Below, one piece after another: positions 1-5,776 of a stretch of 12,303 bases of DNA. The position numbers were made by a program, and so were the translations under genes. The notes beneath the pieces are model-generated. The model was not told where the DNA came from, made no database searches, and saw nothing but the letters and a program-made list of their open reading frames with translations. The DNA is from Bacillota bacterium (GTDB lineage: Bacteria > Bacillota > Sulfobacillia > Symbiobacteriales > ZC4RG38). The stretch lies in the NCBI GenBank assembly GCA_003242505.1, contig QGUP01000022.1, positions 1 to 12,303 of the forward strand, written 5' to 3'. The stretch's first letter is position 1; each line of letters opens with the position of its first letter.

Positions 1-75
1 TTTTATAAGTATGGGTCGCCCACAGAGCCCAACCCCTTTTCTTCGTCGGCAGGGTCAGAGTTGTATAAGAGACAG
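1..75. other. Sequencing adapter left on the contig end (Nextera/Tn5 mosaic end)
   Basis: Bases 43-75 match the 33-nt Nextera read-1 transposase adapter at 30 of 33 positions; the mismatches are at 53, 60 and 61. The last 14 bases, 62-75, are the exact end of the Tn5 mosaic end (TGTATAAGAGACAG). Bases about 6-34 also look like a corrupted P5 flow-cell oligo followed by an index-sized gap, but that part is weaker. The minus-strand translation across the junction reads CLLYNSDPADE, close to the CLLYTSDAADE peptide this adapter typically encodes. Genomic sequence begins at about 76. Confidence 0.93.
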
Positions 76-461
76 ATCCCGGGCTCCGCCACCACCCGGT
101 CGCCCACCGCCAGGGTGATCACCCTGAGGTCCGGCGGCGCGTCCTCGGGAGCCCGGAGGAGCCCGGCCAGCACCGGCTCCCCCTCGGCCAGGGGCGCGAC
201 GGGGACCTTGCCCACGGCTGCCTCGGGGTCTGTCAGCAGCCCCGGCAGCACGTACCGGTAGGCCACGGGCCGGGAGGCAAGGTCGCCGGGGCCGATGGGC
301 CGCCAGGCCGGGATCGGCCGGGCCGCCACCAGCACCCACAGCTCCCGGCCCACCTCCGCCTGGTGACGGAGCACCTCCTGTACGAAGAGCCAGGCGGCCG
401 CCGACGCCAGGACCGCAGCCAGGAGAAAGGCCGCCGCCGCCCGGCGCCTGGTCTCCACCAT
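76..461 (-). CDS. SAF-domain (CpaB/RcpC-like) protein, 3' end cut off by the contig end
   Basis: About 128 N-terminal residues are visible. A short basic N-terminus (METRRR-like) leads into one Ala/Leu-rich membrane segment at about residues 8-30. A SAF domain follows at about 45-105, with the signature ARPIPAWRPIGPGDL and, further on, an AEGEPVL turn. The next part (VITLAVGDRVVAEPG) resembles the start of the RcpC/CpaB region. Proteins of this type are membrane-anchored and extracytoplasmic, and serve Flp/Tad pilus assembly; SAF domains also occur in other sugar-binding or antifreeze-like proteins, so the pilus role is an inference. The ATG at 461 was chosen because GGAGG lies 8 nt upstream and a sigma-H-type promoter lies just before it. 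A GTG at 551 in the same frame lies upstream of that promoter and is unlikely. Codons below 76 are adapter and must not be annotated as protein. Confidence 0.72.
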
Positions 462-499
462 CCCCCACGCCTCCGCCTTTCCATCTTCTGGAAAGACCA

Positions 500-526
500 A
501 TTCGCCCTCTCCCTGGATTTTCCTTC
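500..526 (-). promoter_or_regulatory. Sigma-H-type promoter for the SAF-domain gene
   Basis: On the minus strand GAAGGAAAA (518-526) and GGCGAAT (500-506) are separated by 11 nt. Both fit the B. subtilis sigma-H consensus RnAGGAwWW - N11-12 - RnnGAAT at every defined position. Transcription would start near 493, leaving about a 32-nt leader before the ATG at 461, with GGAGG inside it. The -35 element also lies within a small inverted repeat (CCTGGA at 512-517, TCCAGG at 525-530). Confidence 0.6.
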
Positions 527-560
527 CAGGTGAGCCCCCGCGGTCGACCACGAACGACCC

Positions 561-605
561 AAAAACGAGCGCCCCGGCGGACCGATACCGGTCAGCGCCG
601 GGGCG
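561..605 (-). terminator. Rho-independent terminator of the sigma-54 regulator gene
   Basis: The arms 596-605 and 570-579 (CGCCCCGGCG / CGCCGGGGCG) pair perfectly. An inner 5-bp stem (580-584 with 589-593) extends the hairpin past a 2-nt bulge. On the minus strand the stem is followed by CTCGTTTTTGGG (T run 561-565). The hairpin overlaps the stop codon of the regulator at 592-594 and separates it from the SAF-domain gene. Confidence 0.85.
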
Positions 606-2697
606 ACGGGTGCTGGCTGCGGCTGAGAAGGCCCAGCCGCTCGAGCTTGTAGTAGAGGGTCCGGGGGGCGATGCCCAGCCGCCGGGCGGCCTCGGTCTTG
701 TTGCCGCCGGTGGCCTCCAGGGCCGCCTGGATCGCAGCCCGCTCGGCCCGGGCCACCACCTGCTCCAGGGTCTCCCCCTGCCAGGCCGCGGGCGGCCCGG
801 CCGGGGCCCCTGGACCGGGGGCCCGGCCCGGCAGCCCGCCCAGGGGCGGCAGCGCAGCCCGGGTGATCCGGGTCTCCCGGACGTCCAGGGCGATCATCGC
901 CCGGCCAATCACGTTCTCCAGTTCCCGGACGTTGCCGGGCCAGTGGTACTGCATCAGCGCCTCCAGGGCGTCGGGGTCGATCCCCTGGACGTTCCGGCCG
1001 TACTCCCGGTTGAACCGCTCGATGAACCGGGCCACCAGTTCCGGCAGATCCTCCAGCCGGTGCCGCAGGGGCGGGATCACGATGGGGATGACGTTGAGCC
1101 GATAGTAGAGGTCCTCCCGGAACTCCCCCCGGGCGATCTTCTCCTCCAGGTTGGCGTTGGTCGCCGCGATGATCCGGACGTCCACCGGGATCGGCCGGGA
1201 GTCCCCCACCCGCCGGATCTCCTTCTCCTGCAAGACCCGCAGGAGCTTGGCCTGCAGGGGGAGGCCCATCTCGCCGATCTCGTCAAGGAAAAGCGTGCCC
1301 CCCTCCGCCTCCTCGAAGAGCCCCCGTTTGCCCCCCTTCCGGGCCCCGGTGAAAGCCCCGTCGGCGTAACCGAAGAGTTCGGACTCCAGCAGCTGGTCCG
1401 GGATCGCGGCGCAGTTGACCCGGACCAGGGAGCCGGTGCGGCCGGAGGCGTTGTGGATCGCATGGGCGAAGAGTTCCTTGCCGGTGCCGCTCTCCCCCCG
1501 GAGGAGGACCGTCGCCGGGGTCTCCGCCGCCCGGCGGGCCTGCTCCACCGCGGCCTGCATGGTGGGCGAGATGCAGACGATGTCGTCGAAGGTATACTTG
1601 GACTCGAGCCGGCGCACCATCTTCCGGGTCTTCTCCAGCTCTTCCGTCAGCCGGGCGATCTCCGAGATGTCGTGGATCACCCCGACGCTGCCCTTGAGCT
1701 GGCCGTCCACCAGGATCGGCGCGACGTCCACCACCACCTGGCGCTTCTTCGGGCCCACCACCATGATCTTGCCCCGGACGGGCTTGCGGGTGCGCAGGAC
1801 CTGCAGGTGGACCGACTCCTGGGTGGGGTCGATGTCCACCGTCGCCGGCTGGCCGATGACCTCCTCCGGCCGGAGGCCGGTGAGCCGGCAGTAGGCCGGG
1901 TTGACCAGTACCTGAATCCCGTGCTCGTTCACCACGGAGATGGCGTCCTGGGTGGCGTGGATGATGGCCTCGAGCATCGCCTTGGTCTCCCGGAGGTCCG
2001 TCAGTTCCTCGGCCAGAGCCCGGACCTCGGTCACGTCCCGGAAGACCGCGACCGCCCCCACCACCCGGCCCTGCTCGTCCCGCACCGGCATCCGGTTGGT
2101 GATAATGGTTGTCTCCCCGATCCGCTGCTGCTGGTTGAGCTCCGGCTGTCCCGTCCTCAGCACCTCGTGGAGCCGGGTGCCGGGGATCACCTCGGCGGCC
2201 GGCCGGCCCAGGACTTCCTCTCGCCGCACCCCCAGGAGCCGTTCCGCGGCGGCGTTGCAGAGGCTCACGAGTCCCTGGGCGTTGACCGCCAGCACCCCGT
2301 CGTGGGTGGAGTCCAGGACCAGGTCCCGCTCCCGCTCCTTGGCCTGGAGGGTGCGGAGGGCCCGCTCCTCCGCCTCCACCAGGGAGAGGAGGAGCCGCAT
2401 CGCCTCCTTCTCCACCACCACCGCCCGGGGCCACTTGAGCCGCTCCACCTCCGCCTCCACCGTGGGATCGGGGGTGGCCTGGACGATGATGTCCACCTCC
2501 GGCCGGCCGACCAGTTCCCGGAAGTCGAGGGCGGTGGGCACCCCCAGTTCCCGGGCCAGGGCCAGCCCCGGCGCCTCGGGGTCCCGGTCCGCCACCCCCA
2601 CCACCCGGACGTGGGCCATGGCGTGGAGGGACCGGAGGAGGGCCATGCCGCCCTGGCCGGCACCGATGATCACCACGTGCAGCGGACCCGCCGCCAT
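592..2697 (-). CDS. Sigma-54-dependent activator with N-terminal Rossmann domain, two PAS domains, AAA+ and Fis HTH (BkdR-like)
   Basis: This 701-residue enhancer-binding protein activates RNA polymerase carrying sigma-54. Domains in order: a Rossmann-like domain (about 5-105) with the dinucleotide motif GAGQGG at 12-17 and an acidic residue, Asp37, at the end of strand 2, which usually favours NAD(H); PAS 1 (about 122-225); PAS 2 (about 240-345); an AAA+ domain with Walker A GESGTGKE (401-408), the sigma-54 contact loop GAFTGA (447-452) and Walker B GGTLFLDE (466-473); a Pro/Gly linker (about 617-640); and a Fis-type helix-turn-helix (about 664-690). The core is intact, so it should be active. 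In Bacillus the bkdR regulator of branched-chain keto-acid catabolism lies a few genes after spo0A and, as I recall it, has a similar layout, so BkdR-like is my best guess; the target operon is not in view. The ATG at 2697 has AAGGGGG 8 nt upstream. The frame is open to 2922, but the promoter at 2733-2760 argues against a longer protein. Confidence 0.9.
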   Translation of the reverse strand: MAAGPLHVVIIGAGQGGMALLRSLHAMAHVRVVGVADRDPEAPGLALARELGVPTALDFRELVGRPEVDIIVQATPDPTVEAEVERLKWPRAVVVEKEAMRLLLSLVEAEERALRTLQAKERERDLVLDSTHDGVLAVNAQGLVSLCNAAAERLLGVRREEVLGRPAAEVIPGTRLHEVLRTGQPELNQQQRIGETTIITNRMPVRDEQGRVVGAVAVFRDVTEVRALAEELTDLRETKAMLEAIIHATQDAISVVNEHGIQVLVNPAYCRLTGLRPEEVIGQPATVDIDPTQESVHLQVLRTRKPVRGKIMVVGPKKRQVVVDVAPILVDGQLKGSVGVIHDISEIARLTEELEKTRKMVRRLESKYTFDDIVCISPTMQAAVEQARRAAETPATVLLRGESGTGKELFAHAIHNASGRTGSLVRVNCAAIPDQLLESELFGYADGAFTGARKGGKRGLFEEAEGGTLFLDEIGEMGLPLQAKLLRVLQEKEIRRVGDSRPIPVDVRIIAATNANLEEKIARGEFREDLYYRLNVIPIVIPPLRHRLEDLPELVARFIERFNREYGRNVQGIDPDALEALMQYHWPGNVRELENVIGRAMIALDVRETRITRAALPPLGGLPGRAPGPGAPAGPPAAWQGETLEQVVARAERAAIQAALEATGGNKTEAARRLGIAPRTLYYKLERLGLLSRSQHPSPRR

Positions 2698-2732
2698 GCC
2701 GGCGCCCCCTTGCAAGACTTTGCAGAAAAAAG

Positions 2733-2760
2733 ATTCGACAGCAACGGGGGCGAATCCTGC
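2733..2760 (-). promoter_or_regulatory. Sigma-H-type promoter for the sigma-54 regulator gene
   Basis: On the minus strand GCAGGATTC (2752-2760) is followed after 12 nt by GTCGAAT (2733-2739). Against RnAGGAwWW - N11-12 - RnnGAAT the -35 fits at all but the last position and the -10 fits fully. The predicted start near 2726 gives a short leader with the ribosome-binding site AAGGGGG. No sigma-54 -24/-12 pair with correct spacing is present here. Confidence 0.55.
2734..2740 (-). promoter_or_regulatory. Exact Spo0A box overlapping the -10 element
   Basis: The minus strand reads TGTCGAA, the consensus 0A box, directly over the proposed sigma-H -10 element and 37 nt upstream of the regulator's start codon. 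Overlap with the -10 would usually mean repression by phosphorylated Spo0A, as at abrB, but this is inferred from position only. A single 7-mer can also occur by chance. Confidence 0.45.
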
Positions 2761-2858
2761 CTGGCCAGGGGAACCCCGGGCTCCCGGGACAGCGGCTCGG
2801 CTCATCCGGCCATCCTGCGGCGGCGCCAGACGCCCGGATCCGGGCAGCCCGGGTGCCG

Positions 2859-2909
2859 AAGACAGACGGAAGGCCCCGGCGGCCGCCATGCCCGGCGGCC
2901 ACCGGGGCC
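2859..2909 (-). terminator. Probable terminator downstream of spo0A
   Basis: The arms 2894-2909 and 2872-2887 form a 16-bp stem with one mismatch (2880 against 2901) and a 6-nt loop. On the minus strand it is followed by TTCCGTCTGTCTT, a T-rich but interrupted tract, which is common in very GC-rich Firmicutes. It lies about 80 nt after the spo0A stop codon and before the next promoter. Confidence 0.7.
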
Positions 2910-2990
2910 CGACGGTTGACACGTCCCCGGATGACAGTACCCGGCTGACACAGGTACCCGCGATCCATCTCCGGCGGCGTCCAACGGGGC

Positions 2991-3773
2991 CTAACTGGCC
3001 TTCATCTCCATCCGGAGCTTGTCCGCCACCGCGGCAATAAACTGGGAGTTGGTGGGCTTCCCCCGGTCCCGGCTGATGGTGTACCCGAACAGGCCGGAGA
3101 GAATCTCCAGGTTGCCCCGGCTCCAGGCCACCTCGATGGCATGGCGGATGGCCCGCTCCACCCGGCTGGGGGTGGTCTGGAACTGCCGGGCGATGGTGGG
3201 ATAGAGTTCCTTGGTGATGCCGCCGAAGCGCCCATCCTTCTCGATCATGATCAGGATGGCTTCCCGGAGGTAACGGTAACCCTTGATGTTCGGGGGAATG
3301 CCGATCTCGTGGATGATCTGTGTGACGTCCGCGTCGAGGGAACGCCCGTGTGGCCGGCCCGAGGACCGCTCCTGTCCCGGGGCGGGGGCGGGGGAGGTGA
3401 GCATCTGCCGGATGCGGGTCGCCAGGACGTCGAAGCTGAAGGGCTTCAGGACGTAATAGTCTGCCCCCATCGCCAGGGCCCGCTGGGTGATGCTCTCCTG
3501 GCCGAAGGCGGTCAGGATGATCACCCGGGGCCGCCGGCGCAGCTGCCGCTCCCGCAACTCCTCGAGCACCCCGATGCCGTCCAGATGGGGCATGATGATG
3601 TCCAGGATGACCACATCGGGCTGGGTCCGCTCCACCTGCTCCAGCACCTCGGCGCCGTTGTGGGCGACCCCGGCCACCTCGAAGTCGGGCTGGCCCTCGA
3701 CGAAGGTGCGCAGCACCTCGCAGAACTCCCGATTGTCGTCGCCAATCAGCACCCGAATCTTCGCCACGGCCAC
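2991..3773 (-). CDS. spo0A: Spo0A, master response regulator of sporulation
   Basis: This 260-residue protein has the full Spo0A layout. The receiver domain (about 5-124) carries the acidic pair Asp12/Asp13, the phosphoacceptor Asp58 in VVILDIIMP, Thr88 and Lys110. A Pro/Ser/Arg-rich hinge covers about 126-144. The C-terminal DNA-binding domain (about 145-260) contains the hallmark recognition-helix sequence TPSRVERAIRHAIEVAWSRG. Phosphorylated through the sporulation phosphorelay or by histidine kinases, Spo0A binds TGTCGAA boxes to activate or repress entry into sporulation. The start is a GTG at 3771-3773 with a strong GGGGGGAGA upstream; no ATG fits the conserved N-terminus. It follows spoIVB, the order conserved across endospore formers. 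The upstream gap of 249 bp carries candidate promoters, and a terminator follows the gene, so it can be transcribed alone. Confidence 0.98.
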   Translation of the reverse strand: MAVAKIRVLIGDDNREFCEVLRTFVEGQPDFEVAGVAHNGAEVLEQVERTQPDVVILDIIMPHLDGIGVLEELRERQLRRRPRVIILTAFGQESITQRALAMGADYYVLKPFSFDVLATRIRQMLTSPAPAPGQERSSGRPHGRSLDADVTQIIHEIGIPPNIKGYRYLREAILIMIEKDGRFGGITKELYPTIARQFQTTPSRVERAIRHAIEVAWSRGNLEILSGLFGYTISRDRGKPTNSQFIAAVADKLRMEMKAS

Positions 3774-3836
3774 AGTCGGTTCTCCCCCCGGTTGGGCCGG
3801 TTGGCTGCGGTGACCGCCCGGCCCTGCAAATTGAAT

Positions 3837-3864
3837 TTTCTCCTCCCGGTGAAGAAACTCCTGC
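3837..3864 (-). promoter_or_regulatory. Candidate sigma-H promoter of spo0A
   Basis: On the minus strand GCAGGAGTT (3856-3864) and GGAGAAA (3837-3843) are 12 nt apart. Each misses the sigma-H consensus at one defined position. In B. subtilis spo0A has a sigma-H promoter in the same relative place, so the position supports the call, but the match is weaker than at the two downstream genes. Confidence 0.38.
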
Positions 3865-3890
3865 CAGCCTTACCTTCAGGAACCCCGGAC

Positions 3891-3918
3891 AAATTACAAA
3901 TTATGTCAGGTCTTGCAA
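3891..3918 (-). promoter_or_regulatory. Candidate vegetative (sigma-A) promoter of spo0A
   Basis: TTGCAA (3913-3918) and TAATTT (3891-3896) lie 16 nt apart on the minus strand, in the most A/T-rich pocket of an otherwise GC-rich region. Upstream, a 6-bp stem-loop (3929-3944) contains TGTCGAC (3933-3939), one base from a Spo0A box. These would parallel the dual promoter and autoregulation of B. subtilis spo0A. The matches are modest. Confidence 0.3.
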
Positions 3919-4022
3919 GGCTGTACAGGGGCGTCGACACGCCCGGCCGGGCCGGCGGTCCCGGGGCCGGGTCCGTCCACCAGAGGCTGTGGCTGGATGG
4001 TAACCCCATTGGCGGCCCAGTG

Positions 4023-5456
4023 TCAACCACACGGTACACCACTTTCTGCCAACTGCAGAGGTCTGGCCGCTGAAAGCACACCGTGGGGCCACGAATTCTG
4101 CCAGTTTTGGGCCCCGGGGCCAGGGGCCCCGGGGCCTGAAGATGCGGGGGGCTGAAGCAAGCCGGCCTCCTGGAGCATCCACTCAATCAGAACCCCGTAC
4201 CCCCGGCTCGGGTCGTTGACGAAGACGTGGGTGACCGCTCCCACCAGCCGCCCGTCCTGGATGATGGGGCTGCCGGACATCCCCTGGACGATGCCCCGGG
4301 TCCGGGCCAGGAGCCTGGGATCCGTCACCCGGAGCACCATGTGCCGGCCGTCGGGCCCCGGCGATCGGGCGAGGTCGACAATCTCCACCTCGAACCGCTC
4401 CAGCCGCTCGCCCCCCACCACCGTCAGGAGTTCCGCCTTGCCCTTGCGGACCTGCCCCGCCATGGCCACCGGAATCGGCTCGGGATAGAGCGGGTTGTGC
4501 AGGGGCGCCTCCAGGCGGCCGAAGATGCCGAAGCGGGTGTTCTGCTCGATGCTGCCGATCCACCGGTCCGGTCCGGTCAGTTCCCCCACCTTCTCCCCTG
4601 GCTGGCCCCGGGCGCCCTTGTCGATGTCGATCACCGTCGCCCGGACGATGTGTCCATCCCGGACGGGGATCGGTTGTCCGGTCTCGCTGTCGGCAATGAT
4701 ATGACCGAGAGCGCCGTACCGGCCGGACCCGGGGTCGTAGAAGGTCAGCGTGCCGACGCCGGCGGCCCCGTCCCGGATGTAGAGGCCGATGCGCCAGCGG
4801 CCGCTCTGGGGGTCGAGGACCGGCCGGACCTGGGTGGTGATCTCCCGGCCCCGCCGCCACAGGGTGACCTTCACGGACTCCCCCCGGCGCCCGGCGGCCT
4901 CGATCTCCTTCTGCACCAGGGCCTCGCTCAGGGCCTCGTGGTTGCCGATGCGGAGAATCCGGTCGCCGACCTGGATCCCTCCCTCCCGGGCCGGGTAGAC
5001 CGTGGTGCCGGGGGCGACGGCGATCCCTGCCTCCCCCACCACCAGCACCCCCCGGGACCGGAGCACCACGCCGATGGAGTGGCCCCCGGGGACGAGCTTC
5101 AGGGGTGGAACCACGTCGACGGTCATCCGCCGGATGGGGATCAGGCCGAAGATTCGGAAGTCCAGGCGGGTCCGGCCGGGATCCAGCCCCTGGATCTGGA
5201 GGGGCTGGCCAAGGCCCAGCCGCTGTTCCCCGGGGCCCGATTCGGCGCCGCTCACCCGGAGGATCCCCGCCGGCGCCACCCGGACCGTCATCGGGACCGG
5301 CAGGTAGCCGCCGAGGTGCAGGGACTGATCCCGGGCGACCCGGATGTGGCCGGGCAGCGCGGCCAGGACCCAGACCGGGACGGAGAAGACCGCTGCCAAC
5401 GCGAGGACTAGCCCCAGCACCCGGGCCGCCCCCCGCCCCTTCCATCGGGAAGACAC
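4023..5456 (-). CDS. spoIVB: SpoIVB, signalling serine peptidase (S55 family) with PDZ domain
   Basis: SpoIVB is made in the forespore, crosses the inner membrane and triggers pro-sigma-K processing in the mother cell. Numbering from the GTG at 5465: a single hydrophobic N-terminal segment at about 14-37; a middle domain; a PDZ-like domain at about 128-215 containing GIQVGDRILRIG; and the peptidase domain with His255 (GALGHIIADSETG), Asp382 (TDPRLL) and Ser397 (GIVQGMSGSP). The His-Asp and Asp-Ser spacings of 127 and 15 equal those of B. subtilis SpoIVB (H236, D363, S378), so the triad is intact. The conserved end GYGVLIEWMLQEAG is followed by a low-complexity tail roughly 35 residues longer than usual. 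I prefer the GTG at 5456, which has a GGTGG sequence 5 nt upstream; the in-frame GTG at 5465 lacks a usable ribosome-binding site. spo0A follows, but recN and argR, its usual upstream neighbours, are replaced by the sugar operon. Confidence 0.96.
   Translation of the reverse strand: MSSRWKGRGAARVLGLVLALAAVFSVPVWVLAALPGHIRVARDQSLHLGGYLPVPMTVRVAPAGILRVSGAESGPGEQRLGLGQPLQIQGLDPGRTRLDFRIFGLIPIRRMTVDVVPPLKLVPGGHSIGVVLRSRGVLVVGEAGIAVAPGTTVYPAREGGIQVGDRILRIGNHEALSEALVQKEIEAAGRRGESVKVTLWRRGREITTQVRPVLDPQSGRWRIGLYIRDGAAGVGTLTFYDPGSGRYGALGHIIADSETGQPIPVRDGHIVRATVIDIDKGARGQPGEKVGELTGPDRWIGSIEQNTRFGIFGRLEAPLHNPLYPEPIPVAMAGQVRKGKAELLTVVGGERLERFEVEIVDLARSPGPDGRHMVLRVTDPRLLARTRGIVQGMSGSPIIQDGRLVGAVTHVFVNDPSRGYGVLIEWMLQEAGLLQPPASSGPGAPGPGAQNWQNSWPHGVLSAARPLQLAESGVPCG
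4110..4136. repeat. Double copy of GGCCCCGGGGCC in the spoIVB 3' end
   Basis: The palindromic 12-mer occurs at 4110-4121 and 4125-4136, separated by 3 nt. The copies can pair with each other as a 12-bp stem. They lie in the low-complexity tail of spoIVB (GPGAPGPGAQ). On the coding strand no T run follows, so it does not look like a terminator. Such sequence is hard to replicate and to read, so a sequencing or assembly error here is possible. Confidence 0.7.
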
Positions 5457-5505
5457 CGCCGCCACCCCCCAGGTGCGAATCGGAGTGGGTCCTTGGGGCT
5501 GCGGT

Positions 5506-5536
5506 TATTGTCCCCTTGCGCCGGGGGCGGCTATCC
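5506..5536 (-). promoter_or_regulatory. Sigma-F/sigma-G-type promoter of spoIVB
   Basis: On the minus strand the -10 GGGGACAATA (5506-5515) fits the sigma-F consensus GGnRAnAnTW at every position. A 16-nt spacer separates it from GGATA (5532-5536), which is one base from GYWTA. The predicted start near 5499 leaves a leader of about 43 nt. B. subtilis spoIVB is transcribed in the forespore by sigma-F and sigma-G, so the class fits the gene. Confidence 0.6.
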
Positions 5537-5626
5537 TGACATAACCCGGCGGGGCTGGCGACCCGCGCCCGGGGAGGGAGCCCCCGGCCCCGGAGGCAAC
5601 CGGGGCGACGGCTGGCAGGTGCGGAT

Positions 5627-5670
5627 GAGAAAGACAAAGAAGGCGCCCGGGGAACCTTCACCCCGGGCGC
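5627..5670 (-). terminator. Rho-independent terminator of the PTS operon
   Basis: A perfect 10-bp stem (5661-5670 with 5643-5652, GCGCCCGGGG) encloses an 8-nt loop. On the minus strand it is followed by CTTCTTTGTCTTTCTC. It lies about 100 nt after the ChbG stop codon and separates the sugar operon from spoIVB. Confidence 0.88.
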
Positions 5671-5710
5671 TCCCGGCTACGGAGGGCGCTCCCGGCTGCG
5701 GGCGCTCCGG
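5665..5710. repeat. Three short direct repeats beside the operon terminator
   Basis: GGGCGCTCCCGGCT occurs at 5665-5678 and 5684-5697, and a partial third copy (GGGCGCTCCGG) at 5700-5710. The first copy shares its first six bases with the terminator stem. The other copies could offer alternative pairing partners. No function is assigned. Confidence 0.6.
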
Positions 5711-5738
5711 GCCACACCGCCCGGCCCTCCCGGCCGCG

Positions 5739-5776
5739 TTGGAAACGCTCTCGTCATTTGAAAACGCGCTGGTCAA
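5739..5776. repeat. Tandem 19-bp direct repeat at the 3' end of chbG (cre/LacI-operator-like)
   Basis: Bases 5739-5757 and 5758-5776 are adjacent 19-bp units identical at 15 of 19 positions, both with the core TTGRAAACGC. The first contains TGGAAACGCTCTCG (5740-5753), which fits the CcpA cre consensus TGWAANCGNTNWCA at 12 of 14 positions; the second fits at 11. The pair covers the ChbG stop codon and is A/T-rich for this genome. Its place after the last gene, not before the first, is unusual for an operator. Confidence 0.5.

Noticed and set aside
43..75. A natural Tn5/IS50 insertion end
   Set aside because: The 14 or more bases upstream of the mosaic end are the synthetic Nextera handle, not IS50. 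The sequence is at the very end of the contig, and no transposase is present.
61..261. Plus-strand 66-codon ORF starting MYKRQ
   Set aside because: Its start lies in the Nextera adapter, and the rest is antisense to the SAF-domain gene.
2711..2724. TGCAA-GACT-TTGCA inverted repeat as an operator
   Set aside because: The arms are only 5 bp, and it overlaps the leader just before the ribosome-binding site. It is too short to support without further copies.
2698..2770. A sigma-54 promoter upstream of the BkdR-like gene (TGGC and TTGCA motifs present)
   Set aside because: No GG and GC pair has the required 10-nt spacing.
610..2919. 769-codon plus-strand open frame opposite the sigma-54 regulator
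   Set aside because: It is the exact antisense shadow of a protein with complete AAA+ and Fis motifs. Its translation is Pro/Gly/His/Asp-rich without any domain, a usual effect of high GC.
2698..2922. Extending the sigma-54 regulator N-terminus to 2922
   Set aside because: The added 75 residues show no domain. A good ribosome-binding site precedes 2697, and the proposed promoter, Spo0A box and part of the spo0A terminator lie inside the extension.
4110..4136. The GGCCCCGGGGCC hairpin as the spoIVB terminator
   Set aside because: It lies within the open frame and is followed on the coding strand by CAAAACTGG, with no T tract.
3746..4186. A 146-codon minus-strand ORF across the spoIVB-spo0A gap
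   Set aside because: It overlaps both genes in another frame and its translation shows no recognisable domain. The gap also holds the spo0A promoters and ribosome-binding site.
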